Below are positions 35,172-47,389 of a stretch of 64,000 nt of DNA, in pieces (the first letter of the stretch is position 1; each line of letters begins with the position of its first letter). Under the pieces are notes generated by a model. That model ran no database searches. It saw only the letters and a list, made by a program, of their open reading frames with translations, and was not told where the DNA came from. This DNA comes from Gossypium raimondii (lineage: Eukaryota; Streptophyta; Magnoliopsida; Malvales; Malvaceae): contig NC_068569.1 in assembly GCF_025698545.1 (NCBI RefSeq), positions 29,760,001 to 29,824,000 of the forward strand, read 5' to 3'. The position numbers were made by a program, and so were the translations under genes.

Positions 35172-36200
35172 TAAAATTTTCCAAATTTTGAAATTAAGAA
35201 TTATTATAATATTTGATATTTGTTAAGATGATGTTAGATGATGAGAAGTGTTTTATAAAATATAAAATATTAAAATATAAAACACATGTCAATTTTTATT
35301 CTTTAATTTACTTGTGGAATTAAAAAAAGTACATTACCATAAATCAAATAGTATATATTATATTTACTACTTTTAATTTAAAAATGACTATTTACTAAAA
35401 TTTATATTAATTTTTAACCTAATTATTATATAGTAGTATTTATTTTTATTTTTATTTTTATTTTTATTTTTTGAAAAATATGAATGTTTTGGGATTAATT
35501 TGCAAAATGTGTTTTTTTATATAAAGTATATGAATCATTAAAAGTATTAAATATTGATTTTAAGAATTACTGCTGCTTTTATAATTTTATAATTATTTAT
35601 TTTTATAGGTTTTATATTTTTAATAAATTTCTATAATTTCTAAAATCAATTAAACCATTCGAGTAAGTACTTTTCACGTAAAACACTACATCACCAATTA
35701 CATTATTATTTTTCATGTCAATTGCTATATTAATTATCACGTCATCAATTAACACTAATGAGGAATTTCGATAGAGAACTATATTTCAATAACTTAATTT
35801 ATTACAGTTTTTAATTAAGAGTTTAATTAATTTTAATTATTCTAAAGGGTTTTTAGCATTTAAGTCAAGATTTTTTAAAAATTCTACTCACAAAATTCAA
35901 CAAGTGTCATGCAAAAATAATTAAAGTCCTTAATAATTATCTGTAAGTGCAGAAATTAAATTACTTTTTTAAAAAGGATGTTTAATGAAATAAAATAGTA
36001 AAATTACCAGATGTTTTAGGCTTTTGGCCACATGAGGGCCATCTTGGAACAACAAATGATGCGCAAAGGGCGGGTCCGTTCCCAAAATTTGAATAAAATA
36101 ACAAAAAGTATTTTTTTAATATTTAATTAATTTTTAAAATAAAATTTAATATTATTTTAGTTCGGTGGGCAGACGGTGAAAGCTGATCAAATAAAGTGGG
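35172..36200. other. AT-rich intergenic stretch
   Basis: No gene is seen. An (ATTTTT)n run lies at about 35440-35475. Confidence 0.5.
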
Positions 36201-36202
36201 TC

Positions 36203-37165
36203 GGTAAAAGTATTAGAGAAGTTTTGTATATAGGATCGGATTGTATTTAAGTTTTTAATTGAAAACTAGATAAATTAATTTTATACATTTTGAAACGTGT
36301 AAATTAGTTTTTTGTTAAAATTTATTTGTTAAATGATAATATGATATGTTAATTTAAATGGTTAATTACTAATTTAGTCCTTGAACTAAAATATCATTTT
36401 AAATTTTTAAAATTTTATTAACAATAATTCTAAAAAAGTTGGAAAAATTAAAAATAAAGAAGTTACATTTTTGAAAAGAAAAATATTTTTTGAAATCCGA
36501 AAATATTAACAAAAAAACTCATCGCATTGTTTATCTTCTTCGTTGTTCAGTTGCTAATAGGATTTTTTTTTATCACACTCCAGACATTAGGAAAAAAGAA
36601 AAAATCTTACAAACAACCATTCAATCTCTCGTGTTTTACTGTTTTCCAATGGTTTAGCATCGATATTTTCAAGGTTTTATGAGTAACTTAAGAAGAAGAA
36701 TGAGGATCCTAAAATTAATTTTGATTTTAAAATATTAAAATTTATTTTTAAAATTTTAAAATATTTTATATTTTGTAATTTTGTTTTTAAAAATTATATT
36801 ACCATGTGTTAAAATGTGATTGGGCTAGAGGTTTATAAGAAATAAATTGAGGATTAGGCAAAAAAGTTAAAACATAATAATATCAAAATTTGTTGATTGG
36901 TCCATCATTGCCACATCATCATTTAATTGTTTTTTATTTAATCCTTTTTAACTTTTTAGCATTATTGTTAAGAAAAAATTTTAAATTAAAATGATATTTT
37001 AACTATATAATTCAAAGACCAAATTAGTAATTAATCATTTAAATTAACATATAAAGTCATCATTTGGCAAATAAAATTTAATGAGATAGACTAATTTACT
37101 TATTTTTCAGTAGAGGAGTAAAATGTAATCCACCCTAAATATAAATACTTCCTAATACTTTTACC
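36203..37165. mobile_element. Mutator-like non-autonomous TIR element (963 bp)
   Basis: The left end GGTAAAAGTATTAG is mirrored by CTAATACTTTTACC at the right end. The arms pair imperfectly for about 200 bp (for example TATGTTAATTTAAATGGTTAATTAC near 36338 against its complement near 37025-37050). It is flanked by AAGTGGGTC (36194-36202) and AAGTGGGTT (37166-37174), a 9-bp duplication with one mismatch, the length used by Mutator-like transposons. No transposase is encoded. Confidence 0.8.
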
Positions 37166-37547
37166 AAGTGGGTTTAAAATATGATTTCGTCTATTTACTT
37201 TATGAAATTTATTTTTATTTTTTATCAAAATTTGATATTTATATTTTATAAAATTTTATAAAATTAATGTAATTAGTAAATAGATAAATTTGAATTGTTT
37301 TTTATTAATTTATTGTATACAAAATTAAACTGTTAATTTTTAAATTTCAAAAATATAAATTATTAACCAACTAAATTTCAAGTCAACGGTTCAGTGGAAA
37401 GATTCAACCATGTTATGTAAATAAATTAAGGGTAAATTATATCAATAGTCATTCAATTTTGGTTCTAATAACAAAATAATCATTAAACTTGTAACTCAGT
37501 CACTAACAAACCAGATATCCTAACCATTTTTCATTAGAGATTTAGGG

Positions 37548-38205
37548 CCAGTTCTTCCTTGCATAAAAAAAGCACTTCTGACTCCAAAAATACTTTTGAA
37601 AGAAAAGCTGTAAAGAACAAACTGCTTTTGACTGAAATTTTTAGCTTTTCAGAAATGCTTTTGAAAAGCACTTTTGAAAAGGAGCTGAAAATAAGAAGCT
37701 AAAAATTTTAACTTTTCCTCTCCCAAAAATACTTTTAGTGCTTAATTAATTTTTCACCCCTTCAATAACATAGTATTTTTCTCTTTTTTTTGGTATTTAA
37801 TTACAATTGTGTTAAAATCATTAATTAAAAATAAAAAATATTTTTTAAAATACTAATTACAAATATTTAAAATATAGTTTATATATTCTAATTAAATTTT
37901 ATAAATAATTAATATTTATTACTTAAAAATATTTACAATTTATATTTTATATATTAAAATATTAACAACAAATTATAATAATTTTTATATTATTACTAAA
38001 ATATAATAATATTAACTAACTTAAATATTATTTAAATGCATATTTATTACTTGATAATAACATGTTTAAAATGAACATTTTATTTCTCAAAAATATTATT
38101 TAACAGCAATACTAAACAATTAAATTTTAAACCAAATTTCTTAAAATCAATTTTTAAAATAACTTTTTCACACCAATTTTCAAAAGCATTAGAACTAGCA
38201 CTTAG
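37548..38205. mobile_element. Possible hAT-like MITE with AAAAGCACTTTT motifs
   Basis: Starts with repeated AAAGCACTTCTG and AAAAGCACTTTTGAAAAG phrases typical of a common plant MITE type. It ends with TTCAAAAGCATTAGAACTAGCACTTAG in the opposite sense. The termini pair poorly and no duplication was found, so this is tentative. Confidence 0.3.
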
Positions 38206-38893
38206 CGAAACCGTCATTTTCCTTCCCTCTCTCCCCATCTCGTCTCCCTCCCGCTACCACCACTCTCCGATCCCTCTCTCTCTCATCCCACCGTCCCTCC
38301 CCCTACTCCGATTTCCCGCACCTCCTCAATTCACTCCACCAATCGACTGACATATTCTTAATTTTGTGGTTGCTTTGCCTTGCGATTAGAAAGTAGAGGG
38401 ATTAAAATTAGAATTAAACTGAATAAAGTTAGTGTAATAGTGGCGTTGAGTTACGTAAGGCCATCTGTCATTCTTCTCTCTCAAGGCTCTTTGTCCCATA
38501 TCGGCCTCACGATCTCTCATTTTCTCGGCCCGTACAGATTTTCTTTCCAAACAAACACTAAGAATTTCCAAGAATATTCACTCTTCGATTTTTCCGATTG
38601 AAACAGAAAAAGCTGTTTCCGGAGCCGGAGACCGCCACCGTCTGAACGCAGTTGGATCCAGTTCACTGACACTCGAAATCCAGTGACGTAATTTTCACTT
38701 GTAAAATGGCTATATGTTTACTTCGTGACGGTTCCATTTTGATTTCTGGAAGTGAGAAGTCATAGTTAGAACCACTAGATATCTTTCTTTTTTGCTTCTG
38801 GTTATGGAAAACGTGCTCGGCTTTTCAGGGTTTGGTATTCTGGAGAAAAAGACACAGTGGCATTTTGTGGGGATCTGCTGCCTCATGCGATTT
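38200..38893 (+). promoter_or_regulatory. Promoter / 5' leader region of the SANT-protein pseudogene
   Basis: A strongly C/T-rich block (38217-38330: CCTCTCTCCCC and CCCTCTCTCTCTC phrases) lies about 0.6 kb before the old start codon. It is followed by sequence of leader-like composition. The composition is typical of plant core promoters and leaders. No TATA box is evident. Confidence 0.4.
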
Positions 38894-38894
38894 G

Positions 38895-41800
38895 ATGCCA
38901 TCATAACCGTTGCATTGGGGTCGCGAGGACTATTGCAAGGAGAAGAGGCACGAGAGGAGTGAGTTATGTCGTCTTATCCGGACGGGCCCTTTAGAGAATT
39001 CACCCGTTGGGGCTCCGCTGACTTCCGTCGTCCTCCTGGTATGTTCTTTCCTTCGTTTTACATCGTTTGTGTCACTGATATTTGAAAGTTAGGATTGTAT
39101 CATCATGAGCTTTGCATGGTAGGTTTATTTATATATTTATTTTTTTTGTGGGGACTAAGGATTGGTTAGATTCTGGGGATTTTTAGATTTAACATCTTTT
39201 GGCAGTATCTGTCGTTCTTTTCTTTTGTTTCATTCTAGACACTTTCATTTTAGTTAATGAGTTTTTTCCTTTTCTATGTTCCCCCTAGTTTCGCTTTTCT
39301 TAATAAATCAAAATTTGCTTTCCGGGTTGTGTTTTTCTTTCCTATTTTTCTTTCTCTATCATTTCCATTGGACGTTAACTTCGCTTTTGATGCATGGGTT
39401 TAGTATTTTAGTGTTCTTCTACTTTTCCATTTTGAAGGAATGATTATTTTTGGGGTTTCTATACTATTCTCTTTTATTTTTCAGTTTTTTCATTTGATAT
39501 ACCTTTTCTAGTAAGAAAGGATAATATCAGACTCTATACTTCTCAATATTTGAGCATTCAACGACAAACATTGACCATAAGGAAATCATGCATATTGACC
39601 AATAAAAAATTACATATTTTGTAGATAAGCTAGACCACACTTTGGAGTTTCCTACTATCTTAAATTTTTTATATTATATATACACATAAACTTGCAAAAA
39701 CTCATACATATACATATTGCGCACTACTTCACTTAGGCTAGTGCCTTTTTCCACCTTATGCTTGAGGCAATACAAGAGTTCTAGTGCCTAGAAGGTGTCT
39801 TGCGCCCTTGACAACACTCAAGTTCATGACCTTGTGAAAATGTAATTTTTAGTTTTGTGACCTTATGGGTTTCATTGTAGGTGATTTTTAGAATTGACAT
39901 TCACGAAAACATTATGCATAAGCAATTTTCAAAATATAACATAAGCGGTCGCTCTCATATGTGATCTTTAGAATTGCCTTTCGCCAAACATTTAAACATA
40001 GGAGTTTTTTAAAATATAACATAGATGACCGTTCTCAGATAGCTGATCCTTAGAATTGCCTTTCACCAAAACATTAAACATAGGTGATCTTCAAAATGTA
40101 ATGGAGGCTATCATTCTCAAATATAACATAAGCGATATTCAAAAATAAAATATATTAAAATTATGTTACAATGTGCATATTGAGAATCAAAATCCAATCA
40201 ATAACGTGGAAAGATACTATGACACAACTTCACCAAATGCAATCTTATATATATTCAACTCATTTCCTTACATATATACACACGTTTCTTGAGTTAATAT
40301 TTTTGTCTTCCCTTTGGTTGTTTAAATATCTTATGCACTTAATGGTAAGCAGGGTGGTTGGCATCTGTTTGCCAAGGAAAATGGTGGTCACGGATTCATG
40401 CCATCACATTCAGGTGACAAGATCTTAGGTGATGAGAGCTGCCATCAGTCAGTTTCTTGTGTATATGTGAATAATGAATGGTTTCGGTCGATGATATGCT
40501 ATTTTTACACTTCTTATACTCTGACTTTGTAAACACATCAGAGCAACTTCAAAAGGACCTACATGATAATAAGACTAGTGGTGTCAATGGGTTAGGCACA
40601 GGACAAAGATGTGAGAGAGGGAATTCTGTAGGCTCGATTAATTGGAAGCCTCTTAAGTGGAGCTGCTCTAGAAGCTTGTCTTCATGGGGTTCAGGGTTTA
40701 GCCATTCAAGTAGCTCAAAGAGCTTAGGAGGTATAGATTCTGGAGAATGGAAGTTACAACAAAAACTTTGATCCCAATCCAGTCACATTCTGGGGATGCA
40801 GCAGCCTGTGTCATATCTGCTGCACCTTCTGGTGAGACAACACCAAGAAAGAAGCCATGCCTTGGATGGGGGCAGGGTCTAGCAAAATATGAAAAAAAGA
40901 AAGTTGAATGCCCTGATAAAAGCATGAACAGAGTTGAGGCTACAACTTCTGCTGGTAGTACGGAATCCAGCAATTCTATGAGTTCTAACTTGGCTGACAA
41001 GAGCCCTAGAGTTCTTGGATTTTCTGATTGTTCTTCTTCTGCAACTCCCTCATCTGTTGATTGTGGTTCCTCACCAGGTAAATGCTTAGATTTTCTTATA
41101 AATCAAGTGTTAAGCAAATGTATCTAAGACAGGTGTAATATCAATGGCTATTTTATTGAAGTCCTGTCTGGTTAATTGGAATGCTGTATAGAAGTGGTCT
41201 TTGAATTATAAAATATATGTGCTTTTTCTGACCATTCCCTTTTATGCCCAGCAATAACATTCTTGTGACTTATTATCAGCATGACCTTTGTTTGATCATA
41301 TGTTCTTGACTTTCCACTTCTCCTCCCTGGCCATTCTTAGTAACTTGTAAGTCTTGTATTAAATTGATGTTTAGGACTAGTCTTGGTCTCTTCTAAATCT
41401 ATGTGCCTTTATTTTCCCCTACGATCTTTAACTGGCTCTTATTTCACAGTTATGCGACTCTTGTCACTGCCATGACCATTTGCTTGTTTCAAATGCCTAA
41501 ATAAGTACTTTTTTATTACATATCCATCATTGACTCTGCCTTTCCCTTTAAAGCAAACACTATATCAGTAGTCTTCTTTATGAGGTGATAGCTCTTTTCC
41601 TTTTGTCAATTCCTAGGTGCCATCGCTCTATGGGGTAGAGCTAGAGCCAAACTCTAGAGAATTCTCGTGTCCTATTTTAAATGGTAAAACTTCAAATATT
41701 TTTCAAGATTTGTTGCTCCTAGTTAAGAATTTAACCTATGTTGTAAATAGTTGTTTTCTTCTTTATGTTTCTTGTAGCTTCCAGGTCATGTTTGAAGGAG

Positions 41801-44800
41801 TTCTTTTTTTTTAATTGGAAATGTCAAATTGCAGAATCATAAATGATACCATTTCTCCCTTTGTCTGTTTTCTATATTGATTGTATTAATGACTTATGAG
41901 TATGCTTTCTCATTTGTTGCCAAAATATTCCTGGTTGTTACAGGTGTGGAAGATAAATCATTTTTCCAAGCTGCAAATTTTGATAATGATATTAGTAACT
42001 TATGTAGTTCTCCGAGTCTTAGGTCTCAAAATCATCCGGGAGGGTCAGCTTTTAGTTTTGAGAAATTGGATACCAATTCAGTTATTCATTTGGGCTCTTC
42101 ACTTATTGATTTACTTCAGTCTGATGATCCTAGTACGGTGATTTTGTTTGGTCTACTGCAATAAATAAGTTTTTACCATGTAAAGGTGATGTTTTGAGGG
42201 CATTGGAGATGATTGAAACTGAAATTAATTCATTTGAAAATATGAACTTAAGTTGTTGAATGTGACTCTTGAAGCAGATGTCAATTGCCAGCAACATCTA
42301 GTTCTCTTCCTGATGAGGAAAATGGGAAAACTTGTGAGGAACAAAAGATTGTATCTGTTATGGTTGTGGTAATGTTCTTAGGGAAAAGCTTCCCCTTTGT
42401 AATGGTGTCCTGGAAGAAGTGAATGCTGATGTAAAAGATGGGGATATTGATGGTAGTTTCTAAATTTGTGGAACCATTGTCTTTGGAGAAAGTGGTTTCT
42501 GCATCAGATAATTTGGATACCAGTCAATTGACAACAATGGATGAGGTGGTTTTAGTGACTGCTTCAAGTAACGAAGGGAGTTGTACACCCATTTCTGCGG
42601 AAGGCAGTATGGTCAAAAAGATAGATGACAATGCACATGTTCCTGGATCTTTAAACTATGATGCTGGTAGAGAAAATATAGTATATGTTGAAATACTGAC
42701 CCCTTATAAGGAATTGGAAAATGGAGCTTGTAAAGTATTTAATAACCGATTGCCAAAAGACCGGTATAGAAATGAGATTTCTGAAATTCACAATGCAGCA
42801 AGCTGCCAGACTGATTCCTCAATCAGGAAAAGGATTGCAATGCAGAAGCAGTACTTAAGATTTAAGGAGAGAAGTTTGTCGCTAAAGTTTAAGGCATTTC
42901 ACCATGCATGGAATGAAGATATGCGCTTACTGTCAGTGAGAAAACGCCATGCAAAGTCTCAGAAGAAGTATGAATTTAGTTTATGTTCAACAGATGGTGG
43001 CTACCAAAAGCATTGCTCCTCCATTCTTTCTCACTCACTTCTGGTAATTGTTTTAGCCTCCTGCTTTAGAGTAGCTTTATGTGTTGCTACTTTTGTTGTG
43101 ATTTTGCATATTGTTGAATGACCTTTATTTCAAGTATGTTACACTTCATTGTTTCTGCTTGGCTTTTGTCTTTTTTCTTGTGATCATTTTTTCTAAACTT
43201 GAATGCATGTGAGGTATAATGTTGAAGGATTAAATCTTATAAAATTGAATTGTGGATCATATTAACAATTTACATCCTTATCAACTTTAATGGACATGAA
43301 ATTATTATAGAAGTGTCGCTGAAGATTACCATGTGAAATAGGAGAATTTACTCTGGAAGAAAGTAGAACTACAAGCTAGAATTTTTAAAAATTATATATA
43401 GACAAGAGGGTAATCCAGGTTCTGTTCTTTCAAGCTAAGATTTGAGGTTTATTTGATTTTAAATAAAATAGTAATCAATGATATCATGGTAAACAAATAC
43501 TTCCATGACAATTTGATTTGGCATGGAATTGAATAGATTAACATGCTGGATGCTGGGGTCCTTGCAGAGAGATGATTGTTCTAGCTAGAATTTACTCTGG
43601 AAGAAAGTAGAACTACAAGCAAGAATTTTTAAAAATTATATATAGACAAGAGGGTAATCCAGGTTCTGTTCTTTCAAGCTAAGATTTGAGGTTTATTTGA
43701 TTTTAAATAAAATAGTAATCAATGATATCATGGTAAACAAATACTTCCATGACAATTTGCTTTGGCATGGAATTGAATAGATTAACATGCTGGATGCTGG
43801 GGTCCTTGCAGAGAGATGATTGTTCTAGCTAGAATTTACTCTGGAAGAAAGTAGAACTACAAGCAAGAATTTTTAAAAATTATATATAGACAAGAGGGTA
43901 ATCCAGGTTCTGTTCTTTCAAGCTAAGATTTGAGGTTTATTTGATTTTAAATAAAATAGTAATCAATGATATCATGGTAAACAAATACTTCCATGACAAT
44001 TTGATTTGGCATGGAATTGAATAGATTAACATGCTGGATGCTGGGGTCCATGCAAAGAGATGATTGTTCTAGCTGAACCTTTACTTGTTTATAGGTGGAA
44101 GATGCAGCAGTTTAGAGGATATGAAGTTCAACTTATCTCCTAGTTTCAAGGTGCTTTTCTATATGTTCTTGTGGTCAGTCATTCATATTATTAGATATAT
44201 TGGGTTTTTGTCTGTGAATATCTGGTAGTAAGTAGAATACATAGAAAGTAACGGTTTATTGCCTTTCAACTGGTGAAATTCATTGCATGTAAAAGTCTAT
44301 TTATGATTTCTTGGAAATTTCTTATTTTGGTGCTAGAGAGATGCTTGAGGTTACTAACACTAGTATACTACATTCCATCTAATGCCTGATATCTGATGAA
44401 TATAGGGTAGGTTGGATGCATTGGGGTGCATCTTCCTCAATGACTCGTGCACTAGTATGACTGGTAGTACAGATTGCTTACTTGCAAGACTATTTCTGTA
44501 GAAAATTTTCTGTTTGATCCTACTTTGGAGTTGGGAGAATGTCATTTAATATTTGATTTGGCTTAAGTTTATGCTGCTGTAAATGTCGGATTGTTAAATA
44601 TCTGCAATGTATATTCTAAAACCATTCAAGCTATCATGATTTCTAGGAAATATTTGGGATTGCTTGTGAGAGTGCTCAAAACTTGGGATTTTGGAGTAAT
44701 TTAACTGGGATTTGCTTTATGGCCTTAGTTTTCCTGCTGAAAATAGTAAAACACTTGGAACCTCTATTTTCCTTCATATTTTTTACTTGAATGCTTTCAT

Positions 44801-46671
44801 CTGTACAAATGTTGTTTCTATGCTTGTAACTGTTTTAGTGTTATTTCTTTTTAGTACCAAGTGAATGTATTAAGCTGCTCACTTTCAACTTGGATTTGCC
44901 TTAACCAGTGTTGCTGATATATTTTTTGTTTTCTTTAAATGTCTATCTATTTTTGTTCTATTTTTCTGGAAGATTGTTTTAAGGACTTACTTTTATAGAT
45001 ACTGATGCATATAATTACTTTCTGGGGTTGTTTTTGCAGCACAATATTTGATCCTGGAACCTAGGACAGTGATGATTAATATTGCAAGCAAACTGCTTCT
45101 AGATTCCAATGGCAGGCTTTACAGGATTGCTTTGAAGATGCCAGGATTAGTTTTGGATGAGAAAGAGAAGCAGGTTTCTAGGTTTATCTCTAGTAATGGA
45201 CTGGTTGAAGACCCATGTGCTGCTGAGAAGGAAAGAGCTTTGATCAATCCTTCGACATCTGAAGAAAAGGAAATTTTTATAGATAAGTTGGCTGCCTTTG
45301 GGAAGGACTTCAGAAAGATTGCCTCTTTTCTTGATCACAAGACAACTGCAGATTGTGTCGAGTTCTATTACAAAAACCTCAAGTCTGAATGTTTTGAGAG
45401 AAAAAAGAAGCTTGATCTGAGTAAGCAGGGGAAGTCTTTTATGAATACCTACTTGTTGACATCTAGGAAAAAGTGGAGCCGTGATTTTAATGCTGCATCC
45501 CTTGATGTTCTGGGTGCAGCTTCAGTTATAACAGCTCATGCAGAAAATGCCATGCAAAATCAGAAAACATCTTCAGGTAGGATCTTTATAGAAAGCCACT
45601 GCAATTCTAGAACATCTCAATTTGATGATAGCATTGCTAAAAGGTCAAGCAGTTCTGAAATTATTTGGAAGGATGAAGTAGCTGTAGCTGCTGATGTTTT
45701 AGCAGGTATCTGTGGTTCTTTGTCTTCCAAGGCAATGAGTTCTTGCATCATTGGTTCTGCTGACCCTGGAGAAAGCCTACCACTGTGAGTGGAAATGCGA
45801 AAAAGTTAATTCTGTGGCTAAAAGGCCTTCAACATCTGATGCCACTCTGAATATTGATGATACTTGTTCAGATAATAGTTGTTGGGAAATGGATCCTGCT
45901 GATTGGTTGGATGAGGAAAAATCTGTCTTTATACAGGCCGTCTTGTCTTATGGTAAGGATTTTGGAATGATCTCACAATCTGTTGGAACAAGTTCCAGGG
46001 ATCAATGCAAGGTTTTCTTTAGCAAAGCTCACAAATGCCTTGGACTGGACTTGATACATCCAAGAACTGGAAGCATTGGAACACCCAAAAGTGATGATGC
46101 AATTGGTGATGGCAGTGATACGGGAGATGCTTGTGTCCTGGAGAGCTCAGTTGTTTGCAGCAAAAAGTTGGTGTCCAAAATGGAGGACTTGCCTTCCTCT
46201 ATTGTGAGCATGGACTTTGATGAATCTGATATTAACAGGGAAGTGAGTTTGCAAACTGACCTGAACTTATCAGACGAAAAAAATGGGAGGCTAATAGATC
46301 ATAGAGATTCTGAGGCAGTGGAAGCTATGGTTTCTGATGTGGGCCAGACTGAGCCAATTTCTGAAGGTGTTGGTGATGATATTGTTGTTGATGGCAGCAA
46401 GGCTGAGTCGGTTTATGTTCATAGAACTGCTGCTTTGGCCAATCTAAATGCCGTAAGAAATCACGTTGCTGAACAGGGACCAGGTGTTTCTATTGCAGTA
46501 TCAGGAGCTCTTGGGGAGGCTGTTGATCCTTGCGTTTCTAGAGTAGATACTGTGCTTGAGCCCAAATCTGATACTGGTTCGGGAAATGATTGGAGGCAAG
46601 GGAAACTTCATTGTCCAAAGATGGTCTGGATGAACATCATACAAAATGTAGTGCAGACACTAGCGTTTTAA
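38895..46671 (+). pseudogene. PWR: Truncated POWERDRESS-like SANT co-repressor pseudogene
   Basis: The old ATG (38895) is followed by a TAA at the fourth codon (38904-38906). Reading on, recognisable protein segments occur in order but in several frames: HERSE then FTRWGSADFRRPPG (to a donor at 39038), GGWHLFAKENGG (40353 on), TSGVNGLGTGQRCERG (about 40570), KKPCLGWGQGLAKYEKKK (about 40850), SSLIDLLQSDDPSTV (about 42100), FKAFHHAWNEDMR (about 42890), a first SANT domain (about 45240-45420) and a second (about 45895-46060). An extra base at 45776-45777 shifts the frame between the SANT domains. Deletions lie near 40470 and 42140. The C-terminal part is absent after 46671. The parent family (Arabidopsis POWERDRESS) works with histone deacetylase HDA9 in the nucleus. 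The segment may still be transcribed but cannot encode the full protein. Confidence 0.85.
43344..44074. repeat. Three tandem copies of a 244-bp unit
   Basis: GAATTTACTCTGGAAGAAAG recurs at 43344, 43588 and 43832, an exact 244-bp period, and the third unit ends at 44074. The units differ at only a few bases (for example CAAGCTAG against CAAGCAAG, and GGTCCTTGCAGAG against GGTCCATGCAAAG in the third). The unit contains no gene. It lies in an intron of the SANT-protein pseudogene. Confidence 0.97.
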
Positions 46672-47389
46672 CGACACTTCATTGTCCAAAGATTAGATAC
46701 TGTGCTTGAGCCCAAATCCATGCGTTTTAACGACACTTGATGACGGCGCAATGTACAGTTATTAAGTCCAGTCTTTTGGTAGTGTATGTGTGTGTTTTAG
46801 GTGATTTGTAATGTTCCAGCATCCTCGTATATGTTGTATTTGATGGAAAATACACACAAAATAATAATAATCCATGAAAGTTAAGAGGAAGTCATTTGAA
46901 TGGGTTTGAATATTCTTTTACCTTCTTTCAATATAATCCATGCATAGTCGATTCTCTCAGTAATTTCTATTTTTTCTTAAGAATGATCTTTCTTATCTTT
47001 CTTATTATCACTACATTCAACATGGATTTGATGGTTGTTTTCTTTTCTTTGAGATTGATTTGAAAAAATACTCATTCAAAACTCAATGAGCTTGACTTAT
47101 TGATCTCTATTAATCCTAAAACCAAGCATGTCTTTTATTAAATAACTAAATCTAATTTAAATTTTGCCTAAACATGAAAGGTTACATTGAGTATGAAGAA
47201 ATTTGGGTTTCTGCATCTTTTATTAAGTCCATGATTTTTGCCAAAACAAAAACATTGATGTCTGGGTTCAACAAAGGAACACTACAAAACATAAATAGAA
47301 ACAAACGGTCCACGACTTTGGACTTCTCTGTTTAAACACATCAAGGATTACTCTCTTATGCAGAAACGGCAGTCTCTTTAAAGATATTA
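46672..47389. other. Rearranged tail of the SANT pseudogene and intergenic DNA
   Basis: Short phrases from just upstream recur here: CTTCATTGTCCAAAGAT at about 46606 and 46678, and AGATACTGTGCTTGAGCCCAA at about 46543 and 46694. This shows local duplication at the broken end. The next 150 bp resembles a 3' UTR, possibly the parent gene's own UTR joined after a large deletion. Confidence 0.5.

Noticed and set aside
43344-44074. Tandem repeats as a CRISPR-like or regulatory array
   Set aside because: Units are 244 bp and contiguous, with no spacers, in a plant pseudogene intron; it is an ordinary tandem duplication.
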